A program made the translations under genes and the position numbers. From JABDMH01 sp050298535 (GTDB lineage: Bacteria; Bacteroidota; Bacteroidia; Chitinophagales; Saprospiraceae): a stretch of DNA of 64,000 nt. Of the stretch, positions 1-8,810 are shown one piece after another (the first letter of the stretch is position 1; every line of letters starts with the position of its first letter). The stretch is from the NCBI GenBank assembly GCA_050298535.1, contig JBNKUI010000091.1, forward strand, positions 1 to 64,000, written 5' to 3'. Below the pieces are notes generated by a model. It had not been told where the DNA came from and ran no database searches. It saw only the letters and a list, made by a program, of their open reading frames with translations.

Positions 1-2
1 AC

Positions 3-659
3 ACGACCAATTTTCCCTTGACGGGTGCACACACCAGTGTCGAATGTCTGGAGTGTCACAGTGACGGGTATGCGGGTACTTCAACCTTCTGTGCAGATTG
101 TCATACGCAGGATTTTGCTGCAACGACTAATCCGAACCATCAACAATTAAACCTGTCCAACGACTGTGCGAGTTGTCACACGACAGATCCGGGTTGGAGT
201 CCTGCTAGCTTTGCGGTACACAATGACTTTTATGTACTCAACGGGGCGCATGCTGCGATTGCGAGCGATTGTGCGAGCTGTCACAATGGAGACTACAGCA
301 ATACCCCGAATACCTGTGCGGGCTGTCATATTGATGATTACAATGCCACGACGAATCCGCCGCATCAATCCTCGGGATTTTCTAATGACTGTGCGAGCTG
401 TCACAGCGAGAATGCCTGGCAGCCTGCTAATTTTGATCACGATAGTCAGTTTTTTCCGATTTATAGTGGAAAGCATCAAGGTGAATGGGATCAGTGCTCA
501 GATTGCCATCTAGATGCAAATAACTATGCAGTCTTTAGCTGTATAGATTGCCATGAACACAATAATCGAAATGAAGTAGATAATGACCATGATGAGGTGA
601 ATGGATATATGTACAATAGTATTGCCTGCCTTTCATGCCATCCAACAGGTGAGGACTAA
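3..659 (+). CDS. Multiheme c-type cytochrome (5' end outside window)
   Basis: The reading frame is open from the first complete codon at base 3, so the true start lies upstream and only the C-terminal part is visible. The visible 218 or so residues hold nine CxxCH haem-attachment motifs (CLECH, CADCH, CASCH three times, CAGCH, CSDCH, CIDCH, CLSCH) with many extra histidines placed to serve as distal ligands, such as NPNH, NGAH and GKH. The fold resembles repeated cytochrome c3-like or doubled-CxxCH electron-transfer proteins, which act outside the cytoplasmic membrane. It abuts an outer-membrane barrel gene with no gap (the stop ends at 659, the ATG is at 660), and a haem-ligation gene lies further down. 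No catalytic domain such as nitrite reductase is visible in this part. Its exact electron partner is unknown. Confidence 0.9.
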   Translation, partial: TTNFPLTGAHTSVECLECHSDGYAGTSTFCADCHTQDFAATTNPNHQQLNLSNDCASCHTTDPGWSPASFAVHNDFYVLNGAHAAIASDCASCHNGDYSNTPNTCAGCHIDDYNATTNPPHQSSGFSNDCASCHSENAWQPANFDHDSQFFPIYSGKHQGEWDQCSDCHLDANNYAVFSCIDCHEHNNRNEVDNDHDEVNGYMYNSIACLSCHPTGED

Positions 660-2270
660 ATGAATATGCAGGTAAAGCTCATTGTCATATTACTACTTGC
701 AATTGTTTCTTCAGCATTAGGGCAGGATGAAGTGAAGAGTATCACGGGTATTATTTCCTACAAGAGTTCGCAAAATGTCTATGTAAAATTCCAATCGACT
801 GAGGGAATTCAAGTTGGAGACACGTTGTATGTCTGGCAGTCTAATTCACTATTACCCGCTTTGGAAGTCAAATTTATTTCCTCTATTTCGTGTGTGGGAG
901 TACCTATGGATGGGGTAACACTTAAGATCGATCAGCAGGTGTCTACTCAAATCGTGGTGCCACCTAAGCCAGATTTTGAACCGCCTGATTCTACACTAGC
1001 ACAATCTAATGTTGAAATCAACCGTAATATTGTTGAGGAGATAACCGCGGTGCAGGAAGACGAATTCTCTGCTTCTACACGGGGTCGAATTAGTGCAGCT
1101 TCATACAGTTATTTTTCAGATAATAATTCCACAGTACAGCAGCGAATGCGGTATAACTTTTCTCTAAGAGCAAATCACATTAATAATAGTCGATTTTCTC
1201 TGGAGAGCTATGTGATCTACCGACATCGAATCCAAAATAATGAGGAGGCTTCTTCTTCACCTAAACTTCTTCGCATTTATAGTCTGGCGGCGACATATGA
1301 TTTTGGCTCAAGTACAAATATAATCCTGGGTCGGAAAATAAATCGTTATTTATCTAATGTAGGGGCGATGGATGGACTCCAGGTGCAACACCAGGTAGGT
1401 CAGTTTACCTTGGGACTTATGGCAGGTGCCAGACCAGATCTACGGGATTTTGGTTTGAACACAAAGCGTTTGCAGGCAGGTGCTTTTGCGGCCTTTAAGT
1501 CAAAAGATAAATCAAAACCATGGGATCTGTCCATGGCATTTCTTGAGCAAAGATTCTCCGGTAGGGAGGACAGAAGATTCATGTACTTCCAGCATTCGAG
1601 CAGCCTTTTCAGAAATCTGTACCTTTTTGCATCTTTCGAATTAGATCTGCTTGATTTTGTCGATGGTGCCAGTCGATCCACTCTGCGGCCGACCAGTGCA
1701 TACGTTTCTCTGCGATATAGAGTTTCGTCAAAGTTTTCAGTTTCCACCTCATATGATGCCCGCAAAAATGTGATTTATCTGGAGTCCTATAAAAATCTCA
1801 TAGATCAATTAATCGATGAATCCACACGGCAGGGCTTTCGAGTCCGATTTAATTATCGTCCGTTTAAGCGAGTGATTGTGGGTGCCAGTGGAGGATATCG
1901 ATTTCAGCAGAACAATCCTGCATCATCGAGAAATATCTATGCTTACCTTACTTTTAGTCAGATCCCATGGATTAAAGCATCATTCACGTTTTCTACCACT
2001 CAACTTGAAACCAGTTATCTCAAAGGAGGAATCTATGGTGTAAGAATGTCGAAGGATCTAATAAAAGCAAAACTCTTCGGTGAGTTCAATTATCGACGGG
2101 TTCGCTATCAATACGGGTTATCTGATTTTTCACTCAGCCAGCAGATTGGTGGCCTTAATCTGTCCTGGCGAATACAAAAGAAATTAACTTTGTCCGTTAA
2201 TTATGAAGGTGTCTTTCAAACTAATTCAATTCAAAATCGAATATATGCAAACCTTATTCAGCGATTTTAA
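660..2270 (+). CDS. Putative outer-membrane beta-barrel protein
   Basis: 536 residues. An N-terminal signal peptide (residues 1-21, ending SALGQ) is followed by a small beta-rich domain (about 25-105) containing GIISYKSSQNVYVKF and VGDTLYVW, a low-complexity linker, and from about residue 140 a long series of alternating aromatic/hydrophobic strands. The protein ends in NLIQRF; a terminal Phe is typical of Bam-inserted outer-membrane barrels. There is no CxxCH motif and no TonB plug. The gene starts one base after the multiheme cytochrome stop, so the two are surely co-expressed. By analogy with porin-cytochrome conduits (MtrB-like, OmbB-like) it could house the cytochrome, but no direct similarity to those families was established. 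It could equally be a general porin or assembly protein. Confidence 0.75.
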   Translation: MNMQVKLIVILLLAIVSSALGQDEVKSITGIISYKSSQNVYVKFQSTEGIQVGDTLYVWQSNSLLPALEVKFISSISCVGVPMDGVTLKIDQQVSTQIVVPPKPDFEPPDSTLAQSNVEINRNIVEEITAVQEDEFSASTRGRISAASYSYFSDNNSTVQQRMRYNFSLRANHINNSRFSLESYVIYRHRIQNNEEASSSPKLLRIYSLAATYDFGSSTNIILGRKINRYLSNVGAMDGLQVQHQVGQFTLGLMAGARPDLRDFGLNTKRLQAGAFAAFKSKDKSKPWDLSMAFLEQRFSGREDRRFMYFQHSSSLFRNLYLFASFELDLLDFVDGASRSTLRPTSAYVSLRYRVSSKFSVSTSYDARKNVIYLESYKNLIDQLIDESTRQGFRVRFNYRPFKRVIVGASGGYRFQQNNPASSRNIYAYLTFSQIPWIKASFTFSTTQLETSYLKGGIYGVRMSKDLIKAKLFGEFNYRRVRYQYGLSDFSLSQQIGGLNLSWRIQKKLTLSVNYEGVFQTNSIQNRIYANLIQRF

Positions 2271-3024
2271 AAGTTCTGGGAATGCAGTGCTTGGGATATT
2301 CATAAGTTGCCTGATCTTTATCTCCTGTGGGTCAAAGCCAAAAGTAATAGAACCTGTTAGAACGGAGGAAGGAGCTAATTCACAGGTCTCTGGTATGGCT
2401 CCAAATCCCGCTGAGGTCGTCCATAAAGTGAAGGTGATTGAATCCATGAATGCAAGCCGCTACACATATGTGAATGTGGAGGAAGAAGGGAGCGCTCATT
2501 GGATTGCAATTCCTCAGACGGATGTGGAAGTGGGTGATATCTACTATTATAAAGGAGGAGTTCGCATGCATAACTTTGAGAGTAAAGAGCACAATCGGAT
2601 TTTTGAAACGCTTTATCTGGTAGGAGGTATTAGTAAATCACCCACCGGTGAGGTACCCACTGGTTATATTGATATGCATGGGGGGGCATCTGCTTCTTTT
2701 ACACAAAATATCGCACCACTGGAAGACGGTATTTCTCTGGAAGAACTATTTACTAGTAAGGAAGACTTTGATGGAAAAATAGTATCAATCAAGGGACAGT
2801 GCACGAAGGTCAACCGGCAAATCATGGGAAAAAATTGGATTCATCTGCAGGACGGTACCAAGTCAGATTCAGGAGAATTGTATGATCTGACAATTACGAC
2901 ACAGGAAGAAGTACAGATGGGTCAGGTGCTTGCATTCAGAGGGAAAATCACTTTAAATAAGGACTTGGGATCAGGATATAGATTTGATGTTCTTATGGAA
3001 GAGGCAACCATAATATCAGAATAG
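2245..3024 (+). CDS. Lipoprotein with OB-fold-like (NrfJ-like) domain
   Basis: A start at 2245 is preferred over 2203 because it places a hydrophobic signal before the lipobox FISC (MQTLFSDF...LIFISCGSK). It overlaps the end of the barrel gene by 26 bases in another frame, suggesting translational coupling. The mature protein is about 230 residues. The C-terminal half contains GKIVSIKGQCTKV followed by IMGKNWIHLQDGT, a signature I associate with the OB-fold proteins found beside multiheme cytochromes (NrfJ-like). It is probably membrane-anchored in the periplasm and may assist cytochrome maturation or assembly. The central part (about 60-150) is unassigned. It is likely co-transcribed with the cytochrome, barrel and CcsBA genes. 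Confidence 0.75.
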   Translation: MQTLFSDFKSSGNAVLGIFISCLIFISCGSKPKVIEPVRTEEGANSQVSGMAPNPAEVVHKVKVIESMNASRYTYVNVEEEGSAHWIAIPQTDVEVGDIYYYKGGVRMHNFESKEHNRIFETLYLVGGISKSPTGEVPTGYIDMHGGASASFTQNIAPLEDGISLEELFTSKEDFDGKIVSIKGQCTKVNRQIMGKNWIHLQDGTKSDSGELYDLTITTQEEVQMGQVLAFRGKITLNKDLGSGYRFDVLMEEATIISE

Positions 3025-3029
3025 GGGAG

Positions 3030-6000
3030 ATGAATAAATTATTCAAATATTTGAACTTGCTTTCTAGTCGGTTTTTTTCTACTGGTGCGGCTGGATTGTA
3101 TATGATATTGTTTGCTGTGGCGATTGGTGCCGCGACATTCATTGAAAATGATTTTGGAACTAGTGCTGCACAAAAAGTGGTATTTAAGGCATGGTGGTTT
3201 GAGCTGCTATTGGTGCTATTTGGTGTATCTATTATTGTAAATATTTTTCGATATAAAATGATCCAGCAGAAGAAATGGTCGATATTACTTTTCCATTCGG
3301 CGATTATCATAATCCTGGTGGGTGCTGGCATCACAAGATATATCGGTAGTGAAGGAATAATGCATATCCGCGAAGGGGAGGAGACTGATCTCATTCTCTC
3401 GCGAGATACCTATTTGCAATTTGAAGTAAATAAAAATGGTAATGTCTATCAATTTTCAGAACCCGTCTTGTTTGCTTCGCTAGGGTCTAATAGATTTAAG
3501 GAATCGTATCAGTTAGGAGATGAGCTGATTCAAATCGAACTAGTCGACTACGTTCCTAATCCGATCGAAGAAATTGTAGATGATCCCGATGGTAAAAGTA
3601 TGATTAAGGTCGTAATGGCTGGTCAGGGAGGTCGTGAGGAACATGTCATAAAAGAAGGTGACAGGGTGGAAATCAATGGACTGAGATTTAATTTCTCAGA
3701 CATACCTTCTGAAGGTGCGATTAATATTAATTATTATAATAATAATCTTACGTTTTCTACTGACCGACCCATTACTCAAATGGTGATGGCTACTCAGCAA
3801 AGGGATACCCTGATGCCGGGAAATACATATCCCCTAATGCTGAGGTCTTTGTATACCCTGGGCCCATCAAATTTTGTGATTAGTGAATTTCAACCCAGTG
3901 CAAAAACTCTGGTCACCACGGAGTCTTCAAAAATGAAAGGTGGCAGTCTCGCCTTATTGGAACTACAAATGTCGGTGAATGGTGTTCAAGAAGGCAATCT
4001 AAAAATAAAAGGAGGAGAGGGAGCCACGGGTAAACCAGAAGTTCTGCAAACAAGCAATGGCACCAGAATCTCTGCATCATATGGTGTTAAATATGAGCGA
4101 ATACCTTTTTCATTAAAATTGAGAGATTTTATAATGGAGCGCTATCCAGGCACGAACAGTGCCTCTTCCTATGCTAGTGAGGTCACTCTGTTGGATCCAG
4201 TAAATCAGGTGGAAAGAGACCAAAGGATTTTCATGAATAATATTTTAAATTATAGAGGATATAGATTTTTTCAGAGTTCTTTTGATCAGGATGAGAAAGG
4301 AACAGTTCTGAGTGTAAATCATGATGCCCCGGGTACCTGGATTTCTTACCTTGGCTATGCCTTACTCACTCTAGGTATGATACTCACTTTATTTAGCAAA
4401 AAGAGTAGATTTCAAAAGATAAATGCACAGCTGAAGAAATCGAAGCTAAGCACAGCAATTGTTCTTGTCTTGCTATCCGTCTCTATCAATAATCTTCAGG
4501 CTTTTCAGGTTCAACCCATAGGTGCCCTTGAAAAGGTGGAGGCCAGCCATGCGGATCTATTTGGAAAAGTAGTAGTGCAGGATCACCGTGGAAGAATGAA
4601 GCCAGTACATACATTGGCAAGTGAAGTCCTCAGAAAACTATCCCGCAAAGAAAATCTATACGGGATGAATCCGGTGCAGGTTTTTCTGGGGATGACTACA
4701 GTGCCAGAACAATGGAGCAATGTCCCCTTAATCAAGGTTTCAAAAGTTGAGGCAGTAGCCGATCTCATTGGTGTAGATGGTAATCTGGCTTCCTATAATG
4801 ATTTTTTCAAATCCGGCTATATTCTTCGAGATCAGGTGAGGAAAGCGTATGATTTAGAAGCTAAGGATCGAGGTGTATTTGAAAAGGAAATCATTAAGAT
4901 TGATGAACGGGTAAATATTTGCAATATGGTCTTCAATGGACAATTATTGAAGATATTTCCCATGCCGGCTGATAATAACGACCAATGGCTTTCCCCAGCT
5001 GATGTAAATCACATGAATGCCTCAATGCATATAGATGATTTTGCTAGAAATTTTACTCCGCAATACTTGTCTATATTGAAGAATAAGAATTGGGAAAGTG
5101 CGAATAATCTGGTTGTAGAGCTGCAAAACTATCAGCGGTCAGAAGGGATTGATATAGTGCCTTCATCGGCTAAGATTAATGCAGAAATTAAATTGAACCA
5201 ATTAAATGTATTTGCCAGGGTGGGCAGATATTATGCCTTGATTGGATTGCTGTCGCTTATTCTTTTCTTTGTGTTGGTCTTCAGGTCGACCATGAGTAAA
5301 GTCTGGCCTTTGCGTCTGGTCGTGGGCGCACTCCTTGTCTGTTTTCTGTTTCATACACTTGGTCTGGGTATGCGATGGTATGTTTCAGGCAGGGCTCCTT
5401 GGAGCAACGGATATGAGTCGATGATATATATTGCATGGACCACCATGCTTGCAGGCCTGATTTTTACTCGAAGATCTTTAGGGGGTCTGGCTGCCACTTC
5501 CATTCTTTCCTCTACTATTTTGATGGTTGCCGGGTTGAGTTGGATGGACCCCGAAATTACTCCACTCGTACCGGTGTTGAAATCCTACTGGCTTACCATT
5601 CATGTATCTCTGGAAGCGGGAAGCTATGGATTTCTCATGTTAGGTGCAATCATTGGAGTTTTAAATCTCATTTTAATGATCTTCCAAACTTCAGAAAATC
5701 GTAAGAGAATTCAGTCCCGAATAAAAGAAATGACCCTCATTAGTGAAATGACATTAATCGGTGGACTTTTTATGATCAGCGCAGGTACGTATCTAGGTGG
5801 TGTTTGGGCTAATGAGTCATGGGGAAGATATTGGGGATGGGATGCAAAGGAGACCTGGGCGCTAGTTACTATTTTGGTGTACTCTTTTATTCTTCATATG
5901 CGATTTATACCCGGATTTAGGGGGCTTTATGCATTTAATGTCGCTACACTCTTTGGTCTAGCCTCGGTTTTGATGACTTACTTTGGAGTCAATTATTATT

Positions 6001-6179
6001 TGTCTGGATTGCACTCTTATGCTGCTGGAGATCCTGTGCCCATTCCTTCATTTGTATATTATTCCGTAGCAGTATTGATCATCATCAGTTCATTAGCCTT
6101 TTGGAGAAATAAGTCTTCACTTAAAAATAAAACAATTAATAATGCGCATACACCGGCATTGGAATATACGCAACCGTAG
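3030..6179 (+). CDS. ccsBA: Fused cytochrome c haem-ligation protein CcsBA (ResB-ResC)
   Basis: 1049 residues. System II haem ligation: exports haem and attaches it to CxxCH motifs. The N-terminal ResB part (about 1-480) has three early membrane segments (about 20-100), a large periplasmic domain, and membrane segments near 440 and 475. A linker domain (about 490-720) contains GRMKPVHTLASEVLRKL. The C-terminal CcsA part (about 730-1040) carries the haem-handling motif WGRYWGWDAKETWALV near residue 930, plus conserved histidine regions FHTLGLGMRWY, HVSLEAGSYGF and LHSYAAGDP. Fusion of ResB and ResC is common in Bacteroidota and Epsilonproteobacteria. The start is 5 bases after the lipoprotein stop. 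Its position behind a nine-plus-haem cytochrome suggests a maturation role for that protein, though it may serve all c-type cytochromes, including the DUF1553 protein encoded downstream. Confidence 0.92.
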   Translation: MNKLFKYLNLLSSRFFSTGAAGLYMILFAVAIGAATFIENDFGTSAAQKVVFKAWWFELLLVLFGVSIIVNIFRYKMIQQKKWSILLFHSAIIIILVGAGITRYIGSEGIMHIREGEETDLILSRDTYLQFEVNKNGNVYQFSEPVLFASLGSNRFKESYQLGDELIQIELVDYVPNPIEEIVDDPDGKSMIKVVMAGQGGREEHVIKEGDRVEINGLRFNFSDIPSEGAININYYNNNLTFSTDRPITQMVMATQQRDTLMPGNTYPLMLRSLYTLGPSNFVISEFQPSAKTLVTTESSKMKGGSLALLELQMSVNGVQEGNLKIKGGEGATGKPEVLQTSNGTRISASYGVKYERIPFSLKLRDFIMERYPGTNSASSYASEVTLLDPVNQVERDQRIFMNNILNYRGYRFFQSSFDQDEKGTVLSVNHDAPGTWISYLGYALLTLGMILTLFSKKSRFQKINAQLKKSKLSTAIVLVLLSVSINNLQAFQVQPIGALEKVEASHADLFGKVVVQDHRGRMKPVHTLASEVLRKLSRKENLYGMNPVQVFLGMTTVPEQWSNVPLIKVSKVEAVADLIGVDGNLASYNDFFKSGYILRDQVRKAYDLEAKDRGVFEKEIIKIDERVNICNMVFNGQLLKIFPMPADNNDQWLSPADVNHMNASMHIDDFARNFTPQYLSILKNKNWESANNLVVELQNYQRSEGIDIVPSSAKINAEIKLNQLNVFARVGRYYALIGLLSLILFFVLVFRSTMSKVWPLRLVVGALLVCFLFHTLGLGMRWYVSGRAPWSNGYESMIYIAWTTMLAGLIFTRRSLGGLAATSILSSTILMVAGLSWMDPEITPLVPVLKSYWLTIHVSLEAGSYGFLMLGAIIGVLNLILMIFQTSENRKRIQSRIKEMTLISEMTLIGGLFMISAGTYLGGVWANESWGRYWGWDAKETWALVTILVYSFILHMRFIPGFRGLYAFNVATLFGLASVLMTYFGVNYYLSGLHSYAAGDPVPIPSFVYYSVAVLIIISSLAFWRNKSSLKNKTINNAHTPALEYTQP

Positions 6180-6317
6180 AATAATGTATCATTAATTCAG
6201 GCCTGATCTTCTCCTCTAAATATAAAGAGTGTAATTACGATTTTTCTTCGATCGTTTGATCAGCAAGTGTCATTATTTATTGGTATTGATCAGAATTAAG
6301 GCGTACGCTACATATGC

Positions 6318-6325
6318 TATCTTTG
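6318..6325 (+). promoter_or_regulatory. Candidate -7 box for fbp
   Basis: TATCTTTG matches the Bacteroidota -7 consensus TAnnTTTG and lies 18 bases before the fbp ATG. No TTTG -33 box is seen at the usual 19-base spacing, so the support is limited. Confidence 0.3.
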
Positions 6326-6343
6326 ATAAAATCGTAGCTCATC

Positions 6344-7345
6344 ATGAAAAGACATACCACTCTTGGCGAATATATTGTCGAAAACCAGAAGGATTTTCCC
6401 TACGCTAAGGGCGAACTAACAGCTCTCCTAAGTTCAATCCGACTGGCAGGTAAAATGGTAAACCAGGAGATTAGTAAAGCAGGCCTGGCAAATATACTAG
6501 GTGCCACCGGAAGTGAAAATGTACAGGGCGAAACCCAGCAAAAGCTCGATCTGCTGGCGAATGATCTGTTCATAAGTACCTTAAGAAACCGTGGAGAAGT
6601 TGCAGGAATCGCTTCTGAAGAAAATGAGGATTACATCTCCTTTGAAGGCGACATCCATAGTAAGGCGCAGTACGTGGTGCTCATGGACCCTTTAGATGGA
6701 TCCAGTAACATTGATGTAAACATCACCGTGGGAACAATTTTCAGCATCTATCGGAGAATCAGCAAACCAGGAACACCGGTGATTATCGAGGACTTCCTGC
6801 AGCCGGGCATTAAGCAAGTGGCGGCGGGCTATCTTTCCTATGGCTCTTCCACGATGTTGGTATTTACTACAGGTAATGGGGTAAATGGGTTCACATTTGA
6901 TCCTGGTATCGGTTCTTTCTTTTTATCGCATCCCGACATGCAAGTACCTGAAGGGAGGATCTACTCGGTCAACGAAGGTAATTATATTCACTTTCCCAGT
7001 GGTGTGAAGCGATTTATTAAATGGTGTCAGGAATTGGATGAGTCCACTGACCGTCCATTCACATCACGTTATATTGGTTCGCTAGTGGCTGATTTCCACC
7101 GAAATTTGATCAGGGGGGGCATTTATATTTATCCTAGTGGTACAAAATTGCCCAAAGGGAAACTCAGGCTCCTCTATGAATGCAATCCCATCGCTTTCAT
7201 TATGGAGCAGGCAGGTGGAAAAGCAACTGATGGATATCGGCGAATCTTGGAACTACAACCTACCGAACTGCATGAACGGGTCCCCTTTTTCTGTGGATCA
7301 ACGGCTTTGGTTGAGAAAATGGAAGAATTTATGGACGCTCAGTGA
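6344..7345 (+). CDS. fbp: Fructose-1,6-bisphosphatase, class I
   Basis: 333 residues, normal length for the family. Hydrolyses fructose 1,6-bisphosphate to fructose 6-phosphate in gluconeogenesis, in the cytoplasm. The metal-binding signature DPLDGSSNID is at about residues 123-132, preceded by the substrate/metal-site segment EENEDY and followed by GGIYIYPSG and the C-terminal LYECNPIAFIMEQAGGKA. The ATG start gives an N-terminus (MKRHTTLGEYIV) typical of bacterial class I enzymes. It is a single gene, convergent with the DUF1501 gene whose stop lies 14 bases beyond. Nothing is unusual. Confidence 0.97.
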   Translation: MKRHTTLGEYIVENQKDFPYAKGELTALLSSIRLAGKMVNQEISKAGLANILGATGSENVQGETQQKLDLLANDLFISTLRNRGEVAGIASEENEDYISFEGDIHSKAQYVVLMDPLDGSSNIDVNITVGTIFSIYRRISKPGTPVIIEDFLQPGIKQVAAGYLSYGSSTMLVFTTGNGVNGFTFDPGIGSFFLSHPDMQVPEGRIYSVNEGNYIHFPSGVKRFIKWCQELDESTDRPFTSRYIGSLVADFHRNLIRGGIYIYPSGTKLPKGKLRLLYECNPIAFIMEQAGGKATDGYRRILELQPTELHERVPFFCGSTALVEKMEEFMDAQ

Positions 7346-7359
7346 GCATCTCCACGCAT

Positions 7360-8790
7360 TTACGACAGAATGTCTTTGACAAGGTGTCCGTGTACATCAG
7401 TCAATCGAAACCTCCGACCCTGATATCGGTAAGTCAATTGCTCATGATCCATGCCCAGGAGATGTAGTACGGTAGCCTGGAAGTCGTGAACGTGGACTCC
7501 CTGTGAAGCTACACGATAGCCAAAATCATCGGTAGCCCCGTAGGTGATTCCGGGCTTCACTCCACCTCCCGCCATCCACATGGTAAAGCAGTTTGGGTGG
7601 TGGTCTCGCCCAAAGTTAGTATCAGTCAACTGGCCCTGGGAATAGTTGGTTCTACCAAACTCACCGCCCCATATCACCAGTGTATCTTCTAACATACCAC
7701 GCATCTTGAGGTCCTTTATAAGTGCAGCAGATGCCTGATCTGTCTCTTTACACTGTACTTTGATAGCAGATGGCAGATTGCCATGCTGATCCCAGCCTTG
7801 GTGGTAAAGCTGGATGAATTTGACCCCACGTTCGGCTAGTCTTCGTGCTAGCAGACAATTGGCTGCATAGGTGCCGGGCTTACGGGCATCTTCTCCATAA
7901 AGCTCATAGATGCTGTCGGGTTCATTACTGACATCCATAATTTCGGGAACACTGGTCTGCATTCTGAATGCCATTTCATATTGCGCCACTCGAGCCTTTA
8001 TTTCCGGATCCTCGAATTGGTCAAATTGTAAATCCTGTAGTGATTTCAAATCATTGAGCTGATCTCTTCTGGATTGTGCTGTGACGCCGGGAGGATTATC
8101 CAGATAAAGCACGGGATTCTTTCCCGCCCGAAACTGCACTCCCTGATGCTCAGAAGGTAAGAAGCCACTACCCCAGGATCGGGCATACAAAGGTTGGCCA
8201 GTTTTGTCCTTGGTTACCAGGACGATGAAAGATGGAAGGTTTTCATTGTCTGTCCCCAGCCCATAGCTCATCCAGGCACCCATGGACGGACGACCAGGCA
8301 GTTGCGACCCGGTTTGAATAAAAGTGACCGCAGGGTCGTGATTGATGGCTTCGGTATAGAGGGATTTAACAAAGCAAAGATCATCTACGATTTCGGATGT
8401 GTGGGGCATCAATTCACTAACCCAGGCACCGGATTCTCCATGTTGCTTGAATGAAAAGGGGGAGCCCACCAGAGGAAATGAACTCTGACCTGCCGTCATT
8501 CCCGTGAGGCGCTGCCCCTGACGAACCGATTCCGGTAGTTCTTCTCCATGAAGTTTGGACAGTAAAGGCTTATGATCAAAAAGGTCGATTTGCGAGGGAG
8601 CACCGGATTGAAACAGATAGATGATCCGCTTAGCTTTGGGTGCATAGTGTGGCTTCGGACCTGATTGCGCACTAGCAGAAAAAGGACTCAATAGGTTTGA
8701 GATCGCTGCAGCGCCCAATCCCAGGGAAGTACGGGTCAAAAAATCCCTTCTCTTATATTGTCCATGTTGATCTTTGCAGTGTTGATGCAT
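7360..8790 (-). CDS. DUF1501 protein with Tat-type signal (planctomycete-type)
   Basis: 476 residues. The N-terminus carries a twin-arginine-like signal (KRRDFLTRTSLGLGAAAIS, about 13-31), predicting folded export. The body matches DUF1501, a sulfatase/alkaline-phosphatase-superfamily-like group of unknown reaction; recognisable blocks are YLFQSGAPSQIDLFDHKP, GWDQHGNL, IWGGEFGRT and GRDHHPNCFTMWMAGGG. It lies 20 bases downstream of the DUF1553 gene on the same strand, the standard pairing in Planctomycetes and some Bacteroidota, where the pair is thought to act on polysaccharides or other surface substrates. The substrate is unknown. A second, different DUF1501 protein is encoded at 44959. 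Confidence 0.88.
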   Translation of the reverse strand: MHQHCKDQHGQYKRRDFLTRTSLGLGAAAISNLLSPFSASAQSGPKPHYAPKAKRIIYLFQSGAPSQIDLFDHKPLLSKLHGEELPESVRQGQRLTGMTAGQSSFPLVGSPFSFKQHGESGAWVSELMPHTSEIVDDLCFVKSLYTEAINHDPAVTFIQTGSQLPGRPSMGAWMSYGLGTDNENLPSFIVLVTKDKTGQPLYARSWGSGFLPSEHQGVQFRAGKNPVLYLDNPPGVTAQSRRDQLNDLKSLQDLQFDQFEDPEIKARVAQYEMAFRMQTSVPEIMDVSNEPDSIYELYGEDARKPGTYAANCLLARRLAERGVKFIQLYHQGWDQHGNLPSAIKVQCKETDQASAALIKDLKMRGMLEDTLVIWGGEFGRTNYSQGQLTDTNFGRDHHPNCFTMWMAGGGVKPGITYGATDDFGYRVASQGVHVHDFQATVLHLLGMDHEQLTYRYQGRRFRLTDVHGHLVKDILS

Positions 8791-8810
8791 TTCTTTACTC
8801 CTTTGATTGA

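Noticed and set aside
147..513. Overlapping ORFs on both strands inside the multiheme cytochrome gene
   Set aside because: They are frame shadows of the Cys/His-rich repeats. Their translations are low-complexity Arg/Ile/Thr runs without domains.
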